Assembly: GCF_001437075.1 (NCBI RefSeq)
Contig: NZ_JQBX01000003.1
Location: 1 to 64,000 of the forward strand
DNA from: Pediococcus stilesii
GTDB taxonomy: Bacteria > Bacillota > Bacilli > Lactobacillales > Lactobacillaceae
Reading direction: 5' to 3'
DNA length: 64,000 nucleotides
The notes under the pieces were generated by a model. It searched no databases, was not told the origin of the DNA, and saw only the letters and a program-made list of their open reading frames with translations. This document shows positions 26,376-37,049 of this stretch, one piece after another (within the stretch, counting starts at the first letter, position 1; every line of letters starts with the position of its first letter). The position numbers and the translations under genes are program-made.

Positions 26376-26572
26376 TTGAAAATTATTTTTTATTCTAATA
26401 ATTAGAAAACAACCTTTATTTAGTAGTCTTTATAATACCCTTATGTGTATTTAAAAATAATGATATAAAATATTCACTTAGGGTAAAGATATTTTTACGT
26501 CTATTTATATTCAAGATAAAGCGTTATCATTTAGGTGGAGTACTAATTCGTTCTAAAAATTTAGGAGGTACG

Positions 26573-26941
26573 ATGGATAAATCAAGAATGATAATTGAGC
26601 ATTACTTTAACATGTGGTTAACCAAAAATCGGGTGGATATCGATGATATTTTCACTTCTACTGCCCATTACGTTGAATGCTACGGGGCAGAGTACTACGG
26701 AATTAACGAGCTTAAACAGTGGATGAATCATAAATTCAAGCATCAAACTGTCACCCAATGGCTTATCAAAAATATTTATCATGATGATAACATTTATACC
26801 GTTGAATGGACATTTGCCTGCGTCGATCGTGACAAATCTTTTAAATTCGACGGCATTTCATTAATCACATTTAAAAACGGAAAAATTGCAGAAATTAAGG
26901 AATTCGAAAGCAAATACAAACATTATCGACCATATAAATGA
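26573..26941 (+). CDS. SnoaL/NTF2-like protein
   Basis: A 122-residue protein with the cone-shaped NTF2-like pattern: an N-terminal helix (MIIEHYFNMWLTKNRVDID), then YVECYGAEYYGINELKQWM and two terminal strands (ISLITFKNGKIAEIKEFESK). Family members are enzymes or ligand binders, and function cannot be assigned. AGGAGG lies 4 nt before the ATG. It is divergent from the CstR operon and 15 bp upstream of a small monooxygenase-like gene, suggesting a two-gene operon for a stress or detoxification task. Confidence 0.8.
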   Translation: MDKSRMIIEHYFNMWLTKNRVDIDDIFTSTAHYVECYGAEYYGINELKQWMNHKFKHQTVTQWLIKNIYHDDNIYTVEWTFACVDRDKSFKFDGISLITFKNGKIAEIKEFESKYKHYRPYK

Positions 26942-26956
26942 AACGGAGGTTTTTTC

Positions 26957-27280
26957 ATGAGTTTTACGGTTAATTTATATTACACAGGTGAGAACGGGGC
27001 CGCCAGAGCATTTGCAAATGAAATGATTAATCAAGGAATCGTTAAAAAGATTCAAGCAGAACCAGGAAACTTAAAGTATGATTACTTTATTCCATTAGAG
27101 GATCCTGAAACTATTTTATTAATCGACAGCTGGACTAATCAAGCCGCCCTCGACAAACATCACGCTTCTAAAATGATGGTTCAAATTGCTAGTTTGAGGG
27201 AAAAATACGACTTACACATGCGAGTTGAAAGATACACTGACGATCACTCCTCAACTGATGACCAATTTTTACGACGCTAA
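26957..27280 (+). CDS. Putative quinol monooxygenase / antibiotic biosynthesis monooxygenase (ABM) domain protein
   Basis: A 107-residue single ABM-like ferredoxin-fold domain. The central LIDSWTNQAALDKHHAS motif (W-x-x-x-x-A-x-x-x-H-x-x-S/T) is typical of YgiN-type proteins, and AEPGNLKYDYFIPLEDPETI precedes it. AACGGAGG precedes the ATG. Such proteins act on quinols or bind small aromatics. It shares an operon with the NTF2-like gene. Confidence 0.85.
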   Translation: MSFTVNLYYTGENGAARAFANEMINQGIVKKIQAEPGNLKYDYFIPLEDPETILLIDSWTNQAALDKHHASKMMVQIASLREKYDLHMRVERYTDDHSSTDDQFLRR

Positions 27281-27330
27281 TTGTTACGATGTCTGACTCT
27301 ACTATTTCATTTAAATATTCAATAACAAAT

Positions 27331-27389
27331 AAAAGCCATTTTGCTCGTAATCCCAACTATTAGCGGGACTAATCAGCAAAATGGCTTCA
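27331..27389 (-). terminator. Intrinsic terminator, probably for arsC
   Basis: AAGCCATTTTGCT pairs with AGCAAAATGGCTT, and an inner GTCCC/GGGAT-type stem extends it. On the minus strand it is followed by TTTTATTTG. It lies about 105 bp beyond the arsC stop and also faces the end of the plus-strand pair. Confidence 0.7.
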
Positions 27390-27492
27390 GTTAGATTAAA
27401 TTAAATTTTGGAAATCCAGATTTAAGTTTAGATTCGAAACTAGCATGGACATTACGAATTAAAATAACGTGTTCTAATTTGTAAGTTAACGA

Positions 27493-27894
27493 TCATTCAA
27501 CTTCCATTTTGGTAATGGCTTCTTCTATGCCATCTCTCACGGCTCTGAATGCTCTTAACTTATCTTCCTCTGTGCCTTGAATTAAAGCCGGATCGATAAA
27601 TCCCCAGTGTTCCCTTTTTACATGGTTAGGAGTTACTGGACAGCGATCCCTTGCATCCCCACATAGTGTAACCACCAGATCACACGTGTTCAAATAATCC
27701 AAATCAATTAATTTTGACTTATTTTTAGAAATATCGATTCCCTTTTCGGCCATAACTTTGACCGCGTACTGATTCAATCCATGTGCTTCAACGCCTGCGC
27801 TAGCAATTTTCCAGTCGGGAAAATATTTTTGAGCCAATCCTTCTGCTATCTGACTTCTACATGAGTTTCCGGTACACAAAAAGTATACTTGCAT
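27493..27894 (-). CDS. arsC: Arsenate reductase, thioredoxin-coupled (low-molecular-weight phosphatase fold)
   Basis: The 133-residue protein opens with the P-loop [16 protein letters not shown] (nucleophilic Cys in C-x5-R/S) and keeps two more cysteines in [14 protein letters not shown], the redox relay of ArsC-type reductases, with the Asp-containing WGFIDPA loop. It reduces arsenate to arsenite with thioredoxin. The ATG at 27894 follows GGAGG by 8 nt. No ArsB/Acr3 pump or ArsR gene is in the window. Confidence 0.92.
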   Translation of the reverse strand: MQVYFLCTGNSCRSQIAEGLAQKYFPDWKIASAGVEAHGLNQYAVKVMAEKGIDISKNKSKLIDLDYLNTCDLVVTLCGDARDRCPVTPNHVKREHWGFIDPALIQGTEEDKLRAFRAVRDGIEEAITKMEVE

Positions 27895-28017
27895 TATTAC
27901 ATCCTCCAGTATCGTTTCGATCAACGTTCCTTTTTATTATAAAACCTAAATCCTAACAACTAACATTTTACAAATACAATTATCTTTCATAATTAGTTCT
28001 TAAGATGAATTGTATTC

Positions 28018-28651
28018 TTAAATTTCCTCTAACATTTTTTCTTTGTTAATTGCAATGAATCTTTTCCGCTTAACTTTAAAATAATCTTCTTCTTGCATTT
28101 TATGCAATTCATGACTTAAAGATGCTCTTGAAACGTGGAGAAATTGGAAAATACAATTCGTTTGGAATTTTTTCTTGATTAACTTCTAAGTTATCTTTAC
28201 TAAGAATCCAGTATGCAATTCGCTCGCGGATTGTTTTATAACTTAAACACGTAATCAAACGTTGGTTTTCTAAGCCACGTTGAATCAGGTGATCAATATA
28301 GAGTTTTGATAATTGGAGGTTTTCATTGATAGCGGTGGAAAAGATTTCGATTGGGATCCAGCAAATTGTCACATCAGACAACGAAACTAGATTATAGGTG
28401 CAAAGAGTACTACCTGCCAAATATAAATATTCGAGAACCACACCCTTCTCCATAAAAATAGTGCTACAAATTGCTTCACCATTTTTAGAATAATTAACAG
28501 CCTTCAAGCAACCTCTGTCAACGATTCCGATATTATTAATTTTATCCCTGCCCATTTTAATTGTTGTATTTTTGGGATATTTAATAGTTTTTTGATGCGC
28601 TGATACAGGCGGATACTTGAATAAGTTCTCTACAAAATCTTCATTTCTCAT
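28018..28651 (-). pseudogene. Crp/Fnr-family regulator, frameshifted at the helix-turn-helix
   Basis: The first 165 or so residues form a cyclic-nucleotide-binding-like domain (IVDRGCLKAVNYSKNGEAIC, FMEKGVVLEYLYLAG) and the long dimer helix (LYIDHLIQRGLENQRLITCL, SYKTIRERIAYWILS). The frame then stops at 28109 as ISPRFKSIFKS. Another frame over the same DNA reads FLHVSRASLSHELHKMQEED and continues to a stop at 28018-28020; that is the recognition helix of the HTH. An indel near 28150 therefore separates sensor and DNA-binding domains. The truncated 180-residue product could not bind DNA normally. Confidence 0.8.
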
Positions 28652-28698
28652 TTGCTACCCCCACTATCAATCATCCATTATCACTCTTGAATCTTATT

Positions 28699-28773
28699 TT
28701 AATGAATCATCCAAGAAATCACAAACATCGTCAAAATCGCGTTCCCCACTAAAACGTTGAATCTCTTTTCCAT
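28699..28773 (-). CDS. Possible 24-residue membrane peptide
   Basis: ATG at 28773 opens a 24-codon frame, MEKRFNVLVGNAILTMFVIS then WMIH, with one hydrophobic stretch. An AAGAAGAG sequence about 9 nt upstream is a weak ribosome binding site. It lies in an otherwise empty 250-bp gap. It may be a small membrane peptide or chance; there is no family evidence. Confidence 0.2.
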   Translation of the reverse strand: MEKRFNVLVGNAILTMFVISWMIH

Positions 28774-28831
28774 TTTTCGATTGCTCTTCTTTCGGCTATT
28801 ATTAAAAAAGGAGGTTTCCTTGATCTAATAC

Positions 28832-28870
28832 CTCAAAAGTTAATTTATTACTTTAGCTTCTGGAGTATAA
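28832..28870. repeat. Palindromic repeat copy A
   Basis: A 39-bp element starting CTCAAAAGTTAATTTATTAC and ending CTTCTGGAGTATAA. Its arms can form a hairpin (CTCAAAAGTTAA with TTAGCTTCTGGAG). A near-copy lies at 30510-30547, so the two flank the aldehyde dehydrogenase gene. Confidence 0.5.
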
Positions 28871-28903
28871 GTCATAATGTGTAAGGACTCGTGCCCGTTT
28901 TCG

Positions 28904-30325
28904 TTAGTCTTTTTTAAAAACGGCAAGACCGCCGGCTGAATTATTCCAGTCTGGTGCTTGAGCGGTAACGATTAACTTGTCATTTGTAAAGGCAGTTAAT
29001 CCTAATTGACTCATCTCGCGTCCATAACCAGAACCTTTAACGCCACCAAATGGCAATTCTGGCAAACTTACCAAGAACGAGTTAACAAAAACCATACCAG
29101 TTTCAATTTGTTCCGCAATGTGCTTCCCATGTTGTACGTCCTCTGAAACGACAATTCCACCCAAACCTAATTCGGAATCATTAGCTAATTCAATTGCTTC
29201 TTCATCTGACGACACTTTAAAGACCTGAGCGACTGGTCCAAACATTTCATCGTAAAATTCAGGATTATCTTTATCAATATCCGTTAAAATGGTTGGTTGT
29301 AAAAATTGACCAGGTAAATCGATTGGCTCGTTACCGTAATAAATTTTAGCACCACCTGTTACAGCTTTATCAATTTGGCCTTGTAACTTTTCTTTTGCAC
29401 GCTTTGAATTCATTGGGGCAATGGTAGTCTTAGGATCCATTGGATCACCGGGAACTAATTTTTCAAAGTTAGCCTTTAATTTCTTCAAGAATTCATCGTA
29501 TAAATTATCAGCGACAATAAACCGTTTGGCAGACGTGCAGACCTGACCGGCGTTGTAGATACGGACCCGCCATGCTAGATCAACGGCCGTATCAATATCA
29601 GCATCTGATAAAACAATGAACGCGTCAGAACCACCTAATTCCATTGAATTCTTCTTTAAGTTCTTGCCAGCAATTTCGGCCACTGACTGACCGCCACGTT
29701 TAGAACCAGTTAGGGCCACACCTTGGACACGTGAATCAGCAATAATGCTGGCAACCTGGTCATAGCTGACAAATAGGTTTGTTAATGAACCATCAGGAGC
29801 ACCAGCATCACGTACAATTTTTTCAAAAGCTGCTGCAGAACCAGGTGTATTGGAAGCATGCTTCAATAACATTGGATTTCCAACCATAAAATTAGGAGCA
29901 AAGACTCGCATAATTTGATAGTATGGAAAGTTCCAAGGCTCAACCAGCATTAGAACACCCGTTGATTGATGGAAAATCTCAGCGTCGCCGGTATTACGGC
30001 TACTAATTGGTGTTGGCTTCAGCATTTCCGAACCATGATCAGCGTAATAATCAGCAATGCTTGCCGATAATTCAACTTCGTCTTTAGATTCTGCATACAA
30101 TTTCCCCATGTCCGTAGTTGCAATTCGAGCTAATTCATCTTCGTTTTCACGTAGTAAATCAGCAATTTTGTGCAATGTGGCTGCGCGACTGTTAACTGAT
30201 TCGGCACGCCATTTATTATAAAGAGCGTTTCCAGTGGAGATTGCAGTCTCAACTTCTTCAGTAGTTGCATCTGGATAAGTCTTTACCAACTTGTTTGTAT
30301 ATGGATTAATAGTTTGATAGGCCAT
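28904..30325 (-). CDS. NAD(P)-dependent aldehyde dehydrogenase, succinate-semialdehyde dehydrogenase-like
   Basis: A 473-residue ALDH. LVEPWNFPYYQIMR is the N-terminal cofactor region, ALTGSKRGGQSVAE the Rossmann loop, MELGGSDAFIVL holds the catalytic Glu, and NAGQVCTSAKRFIV the catalytic Cys. PEFYDEMFGPVAQVF and LPFGGVKGSGYGRE are conserved. It is closest in pattern to the GabD/SSADH group; the substrate is not certain. The ATG at 30325 has AGGGG 10 nt upstream. A weak cre-like palindrome lies about 36 bp upstream, and short palindromic repeats flank the gene. Confidence 0.92.
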   Translation of the reverse strand: MAYQTINPYTNKLVKTYPDATTEEVETAISTGNALYNKWRAESVNSRAATLHKIADLLRENEDELARIATTDMGKLYAESKDEVELSASIADYYADHGSEMLKPTPISSRNTGDAEIFHQSTGVLMLVEPWNFPYYQIMRVFAPNFMVGNPMLLKHASNTPGSAAAFEKIVRDAGAPDGSLTNLFVSYDQVASIIADSRVQGVALTGSKRGGQSVAEIAGKNLKKNSMELGGSDAFIVLSDADIDTAVDLAWRVRIYNAGQVCTSAKRFIVADNLYDEFLKKLKANFEKLVPGDPMDPKTTIAPMNSKRAKEKLQGQIDKAVTGGAKIYYGNEPIDLPGQFLQPTILTDIDKDNPEFYDEMFGPVAQVFKVSSDEEAIELANDSELGLGGIVVSEDVQHGKHIAEQIETGMVFVNSFLVSLPELPFGGVKGSGYGREMSQLGLTAFTNDKLIVTAQAPDWNNSAGGLAVFKKD

Positions 30326-30360
30326 GTTTAATTTCCCCCTAAAATTGGTTTGAAACACTT

Positions 30361-30374
30361 ATTAAGCGCTTACT
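30361..30374. promoter_or_regulatory. Weak cre-like palindrome upstream of the aldehyde dehydrogenase gene
   Basis: ATTAAGCGCTTACT has the AAGCGCTT core of CcpA sites but departs from consensus at the outer positions. A TATTAT -10-like sequence lies next to it on the minus strand. Confidence 0.3.
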
Positions 30375-30509
30375 GAATATAATAGACCTATCGCGTCATA
30401 AAAAAAGACCGTACTTTTTTGTAAGTAATGCACAAAAAAGTAAGAATTAGGTTGTGGCATGCTTCTGGTGATTATATTTTTTAATTTTTTTGCTGAAGTG
30501 AGTCATATT

Positions 30510-30547
30510 CTCAAAAGTTAATTTTATATTTTAACTTCTGAGTATAA
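30510..30547. repeat. Palindromic repeat copy B
   Basis: Starts CTCAAAAGTTAATTTTATAT and ends CTTCTGAGTATAA. It matches copy A at most positions and is a better hairpin (CTCAAAAGTTAA with TTAACTTCTGAG). It lies in a 368-bp gap between the dehydrogenase gene and ssrA that otherwise holds only the ssrA terminator. Confidence 0.5.
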
Positions 30548-30664
30548 ATTAATATATGAACGGTATGTATCGTTATTAATTTATATTGCATTGTTTGGAT
30601 TCTAAAACTTTGCTTTTTTGAATGCCCTTTTAACTAAAAAATCAGTTTGTATCGATTTTATGAA

Positions 30665-30716
30665 AAATAAAAATCCTGTTATATCAGTGCTTTCAGCACT
30701 AATCATAACAGGCTTT
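30665..30716 (-). terminator. Intrinsic terminator of ssrA
   Basis: CCTGTTAT pairs with ATAACAGG, with an inner AGTGCT/AGCACT stem. On the minus strand it is followed by TTTTTATTTTT. It starts about 11 bp beyond the tmRNA CCA end. Confidence 0.85.
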
Positions 30717-30726
30717 TGCTACTATA

Positions 30727-31092
30727 TGGAGTCGGCGGGAGTCGAACCCGCGTCCAAGCATGTCGCCACTATAACGTCTACATTCATATTCATACTACTT
30801 AAAATTCGCGGATTAAGACGCCGTATGTCGGAGCTTCATTAAAGCGCTAGTCTGTGAATCCTCTTCTCAAATATCCAGGCCAATATTTGAGCGCAAGTCC
30901 ACTTCATTTAGGACCCGTAACTAGCCCATGGACGAGACTAGGCGGATCTACGTTAAGCTACTATTAAGCAGCTAAAGCGTAAGAATTGTTATTATTTTTT
31001 GCAGTTATAACAAACTGAGCGTTTTTACGTAGCCGCAACCTACGAAATGCAGTCATAGTTCGACCCATACCTGTCGAATCCATAACGACCCC
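30727..31092 (-). ncRNA. ssrA: Transfer-messenger RNA (tmRNA)
   Basis: A 366-nt gene starting GGGGTCGTTATGGATTCGAC and ending with the tRNA-like TTCGACTCCCGCCGACTCCA, with CCA encoded. The tag reading frame is at 30964-31002 and encodes AKNNNNSYALAA followed by TAA, a tag of lactobacillus type. tmRNA frees ribosomes stalled on broken messages and marks the product for proteolysis. An extended -10 (TGGTATACT, 31114-31122) lies about 20 bp upstream, and a strong terminator follows. Confidence 0.98.
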
Positions 31093-31113
31093 AAAATAAA
31101 TCCTACAATATTT

Positions 31114-31122
31114 AGTATACCA
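31114..31122 (-). promoter_or_regulatory. Extended -10 promoter of ssrA
   Basis: TGGTATACT on the minus strand is a TGn-extended -10 about 22 nt ahead of the mature tmRNA 5' end. No good -35 is visible; the region overlaps the end of the small ORF upstream. Confidence 0.55.
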
Positions 31123-31134
31123 TAGGACGCTCAA

Positions 31135-31284
31135 TTAACGGCGATTTTTACGATTTTCAATTGGAATTGGCTGATAAGCAAGTTGATTTTGGCCCTGTAA
31201 ATTATTTAAAAGCCTATCAACTAACTCAGAGTTTTGGAGATTCTTTAAAAGATAGCTTAATAATGCATTTTTCGTTTTTTTCAT
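31135..31284 (-). CDS. Small basic protein of 49 residues upstream of ssrA
   Basis: The ORF encodes MKKTKNALLSYLLKNLQN, then SELVDRLLNNLQGQNQLAYQ and PIPIENRKNRR. GGGGAGG lies about 7 nt before the ATG, a strong ribosome binding site. The product has an amphipathic helical first half and a basic C-terminus, with no membrane segment and no family I recognise. It ends 42 bp before tmRNA on the same strand. It is too short for ordinary ORF calling, but the ribosome binding site and codon pattern favour a real gene. Confidence 0.6.
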   Translation of the reverse strand: MKKTKNALLSYLLKNLQNSELVDRLLNNLQGQNQLAYQPIPIENRKNRR

Positions 31285-31407
31285 GTGAATTTCCTCCCCT
31301 ATTTATGCAATATCATAATACATGATAGAGAAAAGTCAAACCATTTTGCCTATTGCTTAACTATTCCTTAAATGTCACAATTTAAGTATCAAACAAGGGG
31401 GAAAATC

Positions 31408-32220
31408 ATGAGTCAAATTGATGAACTACACCGAATTGAACTAGAAACTCTGAAGGTGATTATCGACATTTGCAATCGGCATCAAATTAAGTATATGCTC
31501 ATTGGCGGAACATTACTGGGTGCCATCCGCCATAACGGATTTATCCCATGGGATGACGACGTCGATTTAGGCATGACGCGTGAAAACTATGATAAGTTTG
31601 CCAGAATTGCCCCACTAGAGTTTCAACGCTCACATTATTTCATGCAAACGGCGGATACCGATCCAAACTTTGCCTTTAGTTACATGAAAATTCTCGACAC
31701 AAATACCTATATTGAAGAAAAAAACAATGTTAATGATGCCCGAAAAGGAATTTTTATCGATATTTTTCCATTTGACCTAGTTCCTAGACAACCTGAAATT
31801 CGGTCGGCCGTATACAATCGGTTCAAAATCAATGACACGGCAATTTTACTTCGTCTTGGTTATAACGTTATCAAAACTCCATTTCGAAGAGACGCTCGTG
31901 AAAAATCATTGGACCTCTTCTTGAGCGTCGCAAAGTTAAAAGAACGTCGTGAAAAAATCATGCGCTTATATGATAATGAACCTTTCCATCACTATAAAAA
32001 CTACGCCTCCCAATATGCGTACGATAAAGAAGTTCTAAGCCAAGCTGAATTAACCGAGTTAACTACGCATCGTTTTGAAAATCTAGAAGTTTCCATCCCT
32101 AAACATTATGATCGAATCTTAACGCGGATGTACGGGGATTATATGCAACTTCCACCTGAGAAAGATCGAATCTCTAAGCACATTGACATCGTTATTATTA
32201 ATGGAAAAGTAATCAACTAA
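31408..32220 (+). CDS. LicD family phosphotransferase
   Basis: A 270-residue LicD-type nucleotidyltransferase-fold protein. YMLIGGTLLGAIRHNGFIPW followed by DDDVDLGMTRENYDKF is the signature (GGTLLGAxR and the catalytic DDDVD). GIFIDIFPFDLVP follows. LicD proteins attach phosphocholine or other phospho-groups to teichoic acids and surface glycans. The ATG at 31408 has AGGGG 7 nt upstream, preferred to one 12 codons earlier. It is convergent with the GT-C-like gene, sharing a terminator region, and not within the exopolysaccharide operon. Confidence 0.9.
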   Translation: MSQIDELHRIELETLKVIIDICNRHQIKYMLIGGTLLGAIRHNGFIPWDDDVDLGMTRENYDKFARIAPLEFQRSHYFMQTADTDPNFAFSYMKILDTNTYIEEKNNVNDARKGIFIDIFPFDLVPRQPEIRSAVYNRFKINDTAILLRLGYNVIKTPFRRDAREKSLDLFLSVAKLKERREKIMRLYDNEPFHHYKNYASQYAYDKEVLSQAELTELTTHRFENLEVSIPKHYDRILTRMYGDYMQLPPEKDRISKHIDIVIINGKVIN

Positions 32221-32261
32221 CTGTATTAATAATCTAAATGAGGATCATCAACTGAACAAGT

Positions 32262-32300
32262 AAAGGCCATGACATATTCCCGTCACGGCCTTTTTTACTG
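32262..32300 (+). terminator. Intrinsic terminator of the licD-like gene
   Basis: AAAGGCCATGAC pairs with GTCACGGCCTTT (one mismatch) around ATATTCCC and is followed by six T on the plus strand. A weaker T tail on the minus strand could also serve the convergent gene. Confidence 0.8.
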
Positions 32301-32308
32301 TTTAACTC

Positions 32309-34534
<2,226 letters not shown>

Positions 34535-34575
34535 TTATATCAGAGTTGATTTTGTATAAAAGGCGGGTTTAAATA

Positions 34576-34613
34576 AAAAAATGGAAGCAAGTAACCCCCG
34601 CTTTCCATTTTGG
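34576..34613 (-). terminator. Intrinsic terminator
   Basis: AAAATGGAAAGC pairs with GCTTCCATTTT (one bulge) around GGGGGTTACTT and is followed on the minus strand by seven T. It ends the hydroxyacid dehydrogenase transcript. Confidence 0.8.
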
Positions 34614-34639
34614 TAAAATTATTCAGATGATTTTAACTT

Positions 34640-35587
34640 TTAAATTACTCGATTAATTGGTTTTCCAGCCATAAACGCTTGGATATTTTCACCGATCATG
34701 TTGACCAGTCGCTGTCTTGTTTCCAATCCGCGCCATCCGATGTGAGGTGTCACGATTACGTTATCTAAAGTAAATAACGGACTATCATCGGCTAACGGTT
34801 CCTTTTCTTGGACATCCAAGCCGGCACCTGCAATCTTTCTTTCTTGAAGTGCTTCAATTAATGCACTTTCATCCACCAAACCACCACGGGCAGTATTAAT
34901 TAAATATGCAGTGGGTTTCATTAAAGATAACGTTTCGGCATTGATTAAGTGTTTTGTTTCTGGTGTCAGTGGTAAATTCAACGAGATAAAGTCACTATTT
35001 TTAAGTACATCCGTTTTGGTAGTAAAATGAATACCGTCAAAATCGGTTCGAGCCGTGCGGGTTGAAACCAGTATCTTCATCCCCAAAGCCTGCGCAACCT
35101 TAATAACCTCTTTCCCAATATGCCCAAATCCGAAGACTCCGAGAGTTTTACCATTAATTTCTTCATGACTAACCATGAGGTGTTTACTAAAATTATCATG
35201 GTTCCCGTCAGAAATCATCCGAATCTGTTGCTGTAATGAGCTTGCCAACCCCAGCATTAACATGATCGCTGTATCGGCCACCCGTTTGGTACTGTATTCC
35301 GGAATGTTGGTTAAAATGATTCCCTTTTCCTTCACCGCCTCGGCGTCAATGTTATTATATCCAGTTCCCGCTTCACAAATCATCTTCACACTTTCTGGAA
35401 ACTTCCGGATAACAGCACCACTAACTTTCATTTCCTTTGTGACGACCACCGTTGCGTCGTTCACTCGTTCCAAAATTTGGTCTTCGTCAGTGCTTTCATA
35501 AATTTAGACGTCATCACCTAAATTTGAAAAATCAATTTTTTGGTCATAATTAATCAATCCTGCATTTAAAACAACAATTTTACTCAT
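34640..35587 (-). pseudogene. D-2-hydroxyacid dehydrogenase with an in-frame TAA at codon 28
   Basis: ATG at 35587, with TGGAGG upstream, opens SKIVVLNAGLINYDQKIDFS; after NLGDDV comes TAA (35504-35506), and the same frame continues IYESTDEDQILERVNDATVV to the normal end. The remainder is a typical NAD-dependent dehydrogenase: GTGYNNIDAEA, VFGFGHIGKEVIKVAQALG, NTARGGLVDESALIEAL and TPHIGWRG, with Arg, Glu and His catalytic residues present. The N-terminal strand cut off by the stop is part of the substrate domain. A reinitiated fragment from about 35473 would be incomplete. Confidence 0.85.
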
Positions 35588-35651
35588 AATTCCACCTCCA
35601 CATGTTTAAGCTTACCTTACCATATTAAGAACGGATTCATGTGAAAAGCGC

Positions 35652-37049
35652 CTATCCAATGCTGCCTTCCATCTGAAATTTAATCAGACGATCTAATTCA
35701 ACGGCATACTCCATTGGTAACTGTTTCGTGAATGGCTCCAAAAATCCCATAATAATCAATTGCGAAGCCGTACTTTCATCTAAGCCACGACTTTTTAAAT
35801 AGTACAACTGACCTTCTGAGATTTTGGAAACATGTGCTTCATGTTCGATGGTTCCATCACTAGTCTCAATATCGTTAATCGGAAAAGTATCGCTGGCGCT
35901 ATTATTGTCCATTAAAATGGTGTCACATTCAATGTGCGATTTTGCTTTAACCGCTTCTTTTGTGTACTTGATCAAACCACGGTAATCGGCTCTCCCGCCG
36001 TTATGACAAATTGACTTTGAAACGATTGTACTGTGTGTTCTCGGTGCCATATGAATCATCTTAGCACCTGTATCCTGATGCATGTTCGCACCAGCCGCAG
36101 CAATTGATAGCATTGATCCGGTCGCACCTTCTCCAACCAAATAAATGCTAGGATATTTCATTGTAACTTTCGATCCTAAATTCCCATCTACCCATTCCAT
36201 TGTTGCATTTTTAGCGGCCTGAGCGCGCTTCGTTTCTAGACTATACACATTAGTTGACCAATTTTGAATTGTTGTGTAACGACAATAACCATCTTTTTTA
36301 ACAAAGACCTCAACAACCGCCGCGTGCAAACTATCCTCCGAATAATTCGGTGCTGTACATCCCTCAACGTAATTAACACTAGCCCCTTCTTCCACAATAA
36401 TCAAAGTTCGTTCAAACTGCCCCGTTCGACCGGCGTTAATTCTAAAGTAGCTTTGAATTGGAACATCAGCATGCACATTTTTAGGAACATACAAAAATGT
36501 TCCACCTGACCAAACGGCGGTATTCAGTGCGGCAAATTTGTTGTCCTCCATCGTTACTAGCGTACCAAAATATTCTTTTACCAACTCTGGGTGCTTCTTT
36601 AAGGCCGAATCAGTGTCCATGAAAATAATTCCTTGATCCTCTAAATCACGTTTCAAATTACTATACACCGCTTCGGATTCATATTGCGCCGCGGAGCCCG
36701 CCAAATATTGTCGTTCGGCCTCTGGAACACCAATCCTTTCAAAAGTAGTTTTAATTTCGTCAGGTACCTCTTCCCAAGTTCGGGCAATCCGATCCGTGGC
36801 CCTTTGAAAGTATTTAATCTGGCTTAAATCAATTCCCGATAAATCTGGGCCGTAGTCGGGCATCTCTTTTTCTAGATAAACTTGGTAGGCTTTTAATCGT
36901 AATTTAAGCATCCACTCCGGTTCATCTTTTGACTTTGATATTTGGATAATGGTTGCCACATCAATCCCAACGCCAGTCGAAAAAACGGGCGTAATATCGT
37001 CAACCCCTCCACGTTCATCACTTAAACTATCCTTCGTTTGATTATTCAT
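35652..37049 (-). CDS. sufB: Fe-S cluster scaffold protein SufB
   Basis: A 465-residue SufB. GISPxFS-type family blocks are seen as WEEVPDEIKTTFERIGVPEAE at the N-terminus (residues 90-115). YVEGCTAPNYSEDSLHAAVV and the terminal QASQLIIMGF-like ASQLIIMGFLEPF are conserved. The C-terminal DEHAHVSK-type segment reads IEHEAHVSKI. It builds nascent clusters with SufC and SufD from sulfur delivered by SufS/SufU. It overlaps the sufU stop by 8 bp and is the last gene of the nrd-suf unit. Confidence 0.96.
   Translation of the reverse strand: MNNQTKDSLSDERGGVDDITPVFSTGVGIDVATIIQISKSKDEPEWMLKLRLKAYQVYLEKEMPDYGPDLSGIDLSQIKYFQRATDRIARTWEEVPDEIKTTFERIGVPEAERQYLAGSAAQYESEAVYSNLKRDLEDQGIIFMDTDSALKKHPELVKEYFGTLVTMEDNKFAALNTAVWSGGTFLYVPKNVHADVPIQSYFRINAGRTGQFERTLIIVEEGASVNYVEGCTAPNYSEDSLHAAVVEVFVKKDGYCRYTTIQNWSTNVYSLETKRAQAAKNATMEWVDGNLGSKVTMKYPSIYLVGEGATGSMLSIAAAGANMHQDTGAKMIHMAPRTHSTIVSKSICHNGGRADYRGLIKYTKEAVKAKSHIECDTILMDNNSASDTFPINDIETSDGTIEHEAHVSKISEGQLYYLKSRGLDESTASQLIIMGFLEPFTKQLPMEYAVELDRLIKFQMEGSIG

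Noticed and set aside
30618-30842. Plus-strand ORF across the tmRNA 3' end
   Set aside because: It is antisense to the ssrA terminator and tRNA-like domain and has no ribosome binding site.
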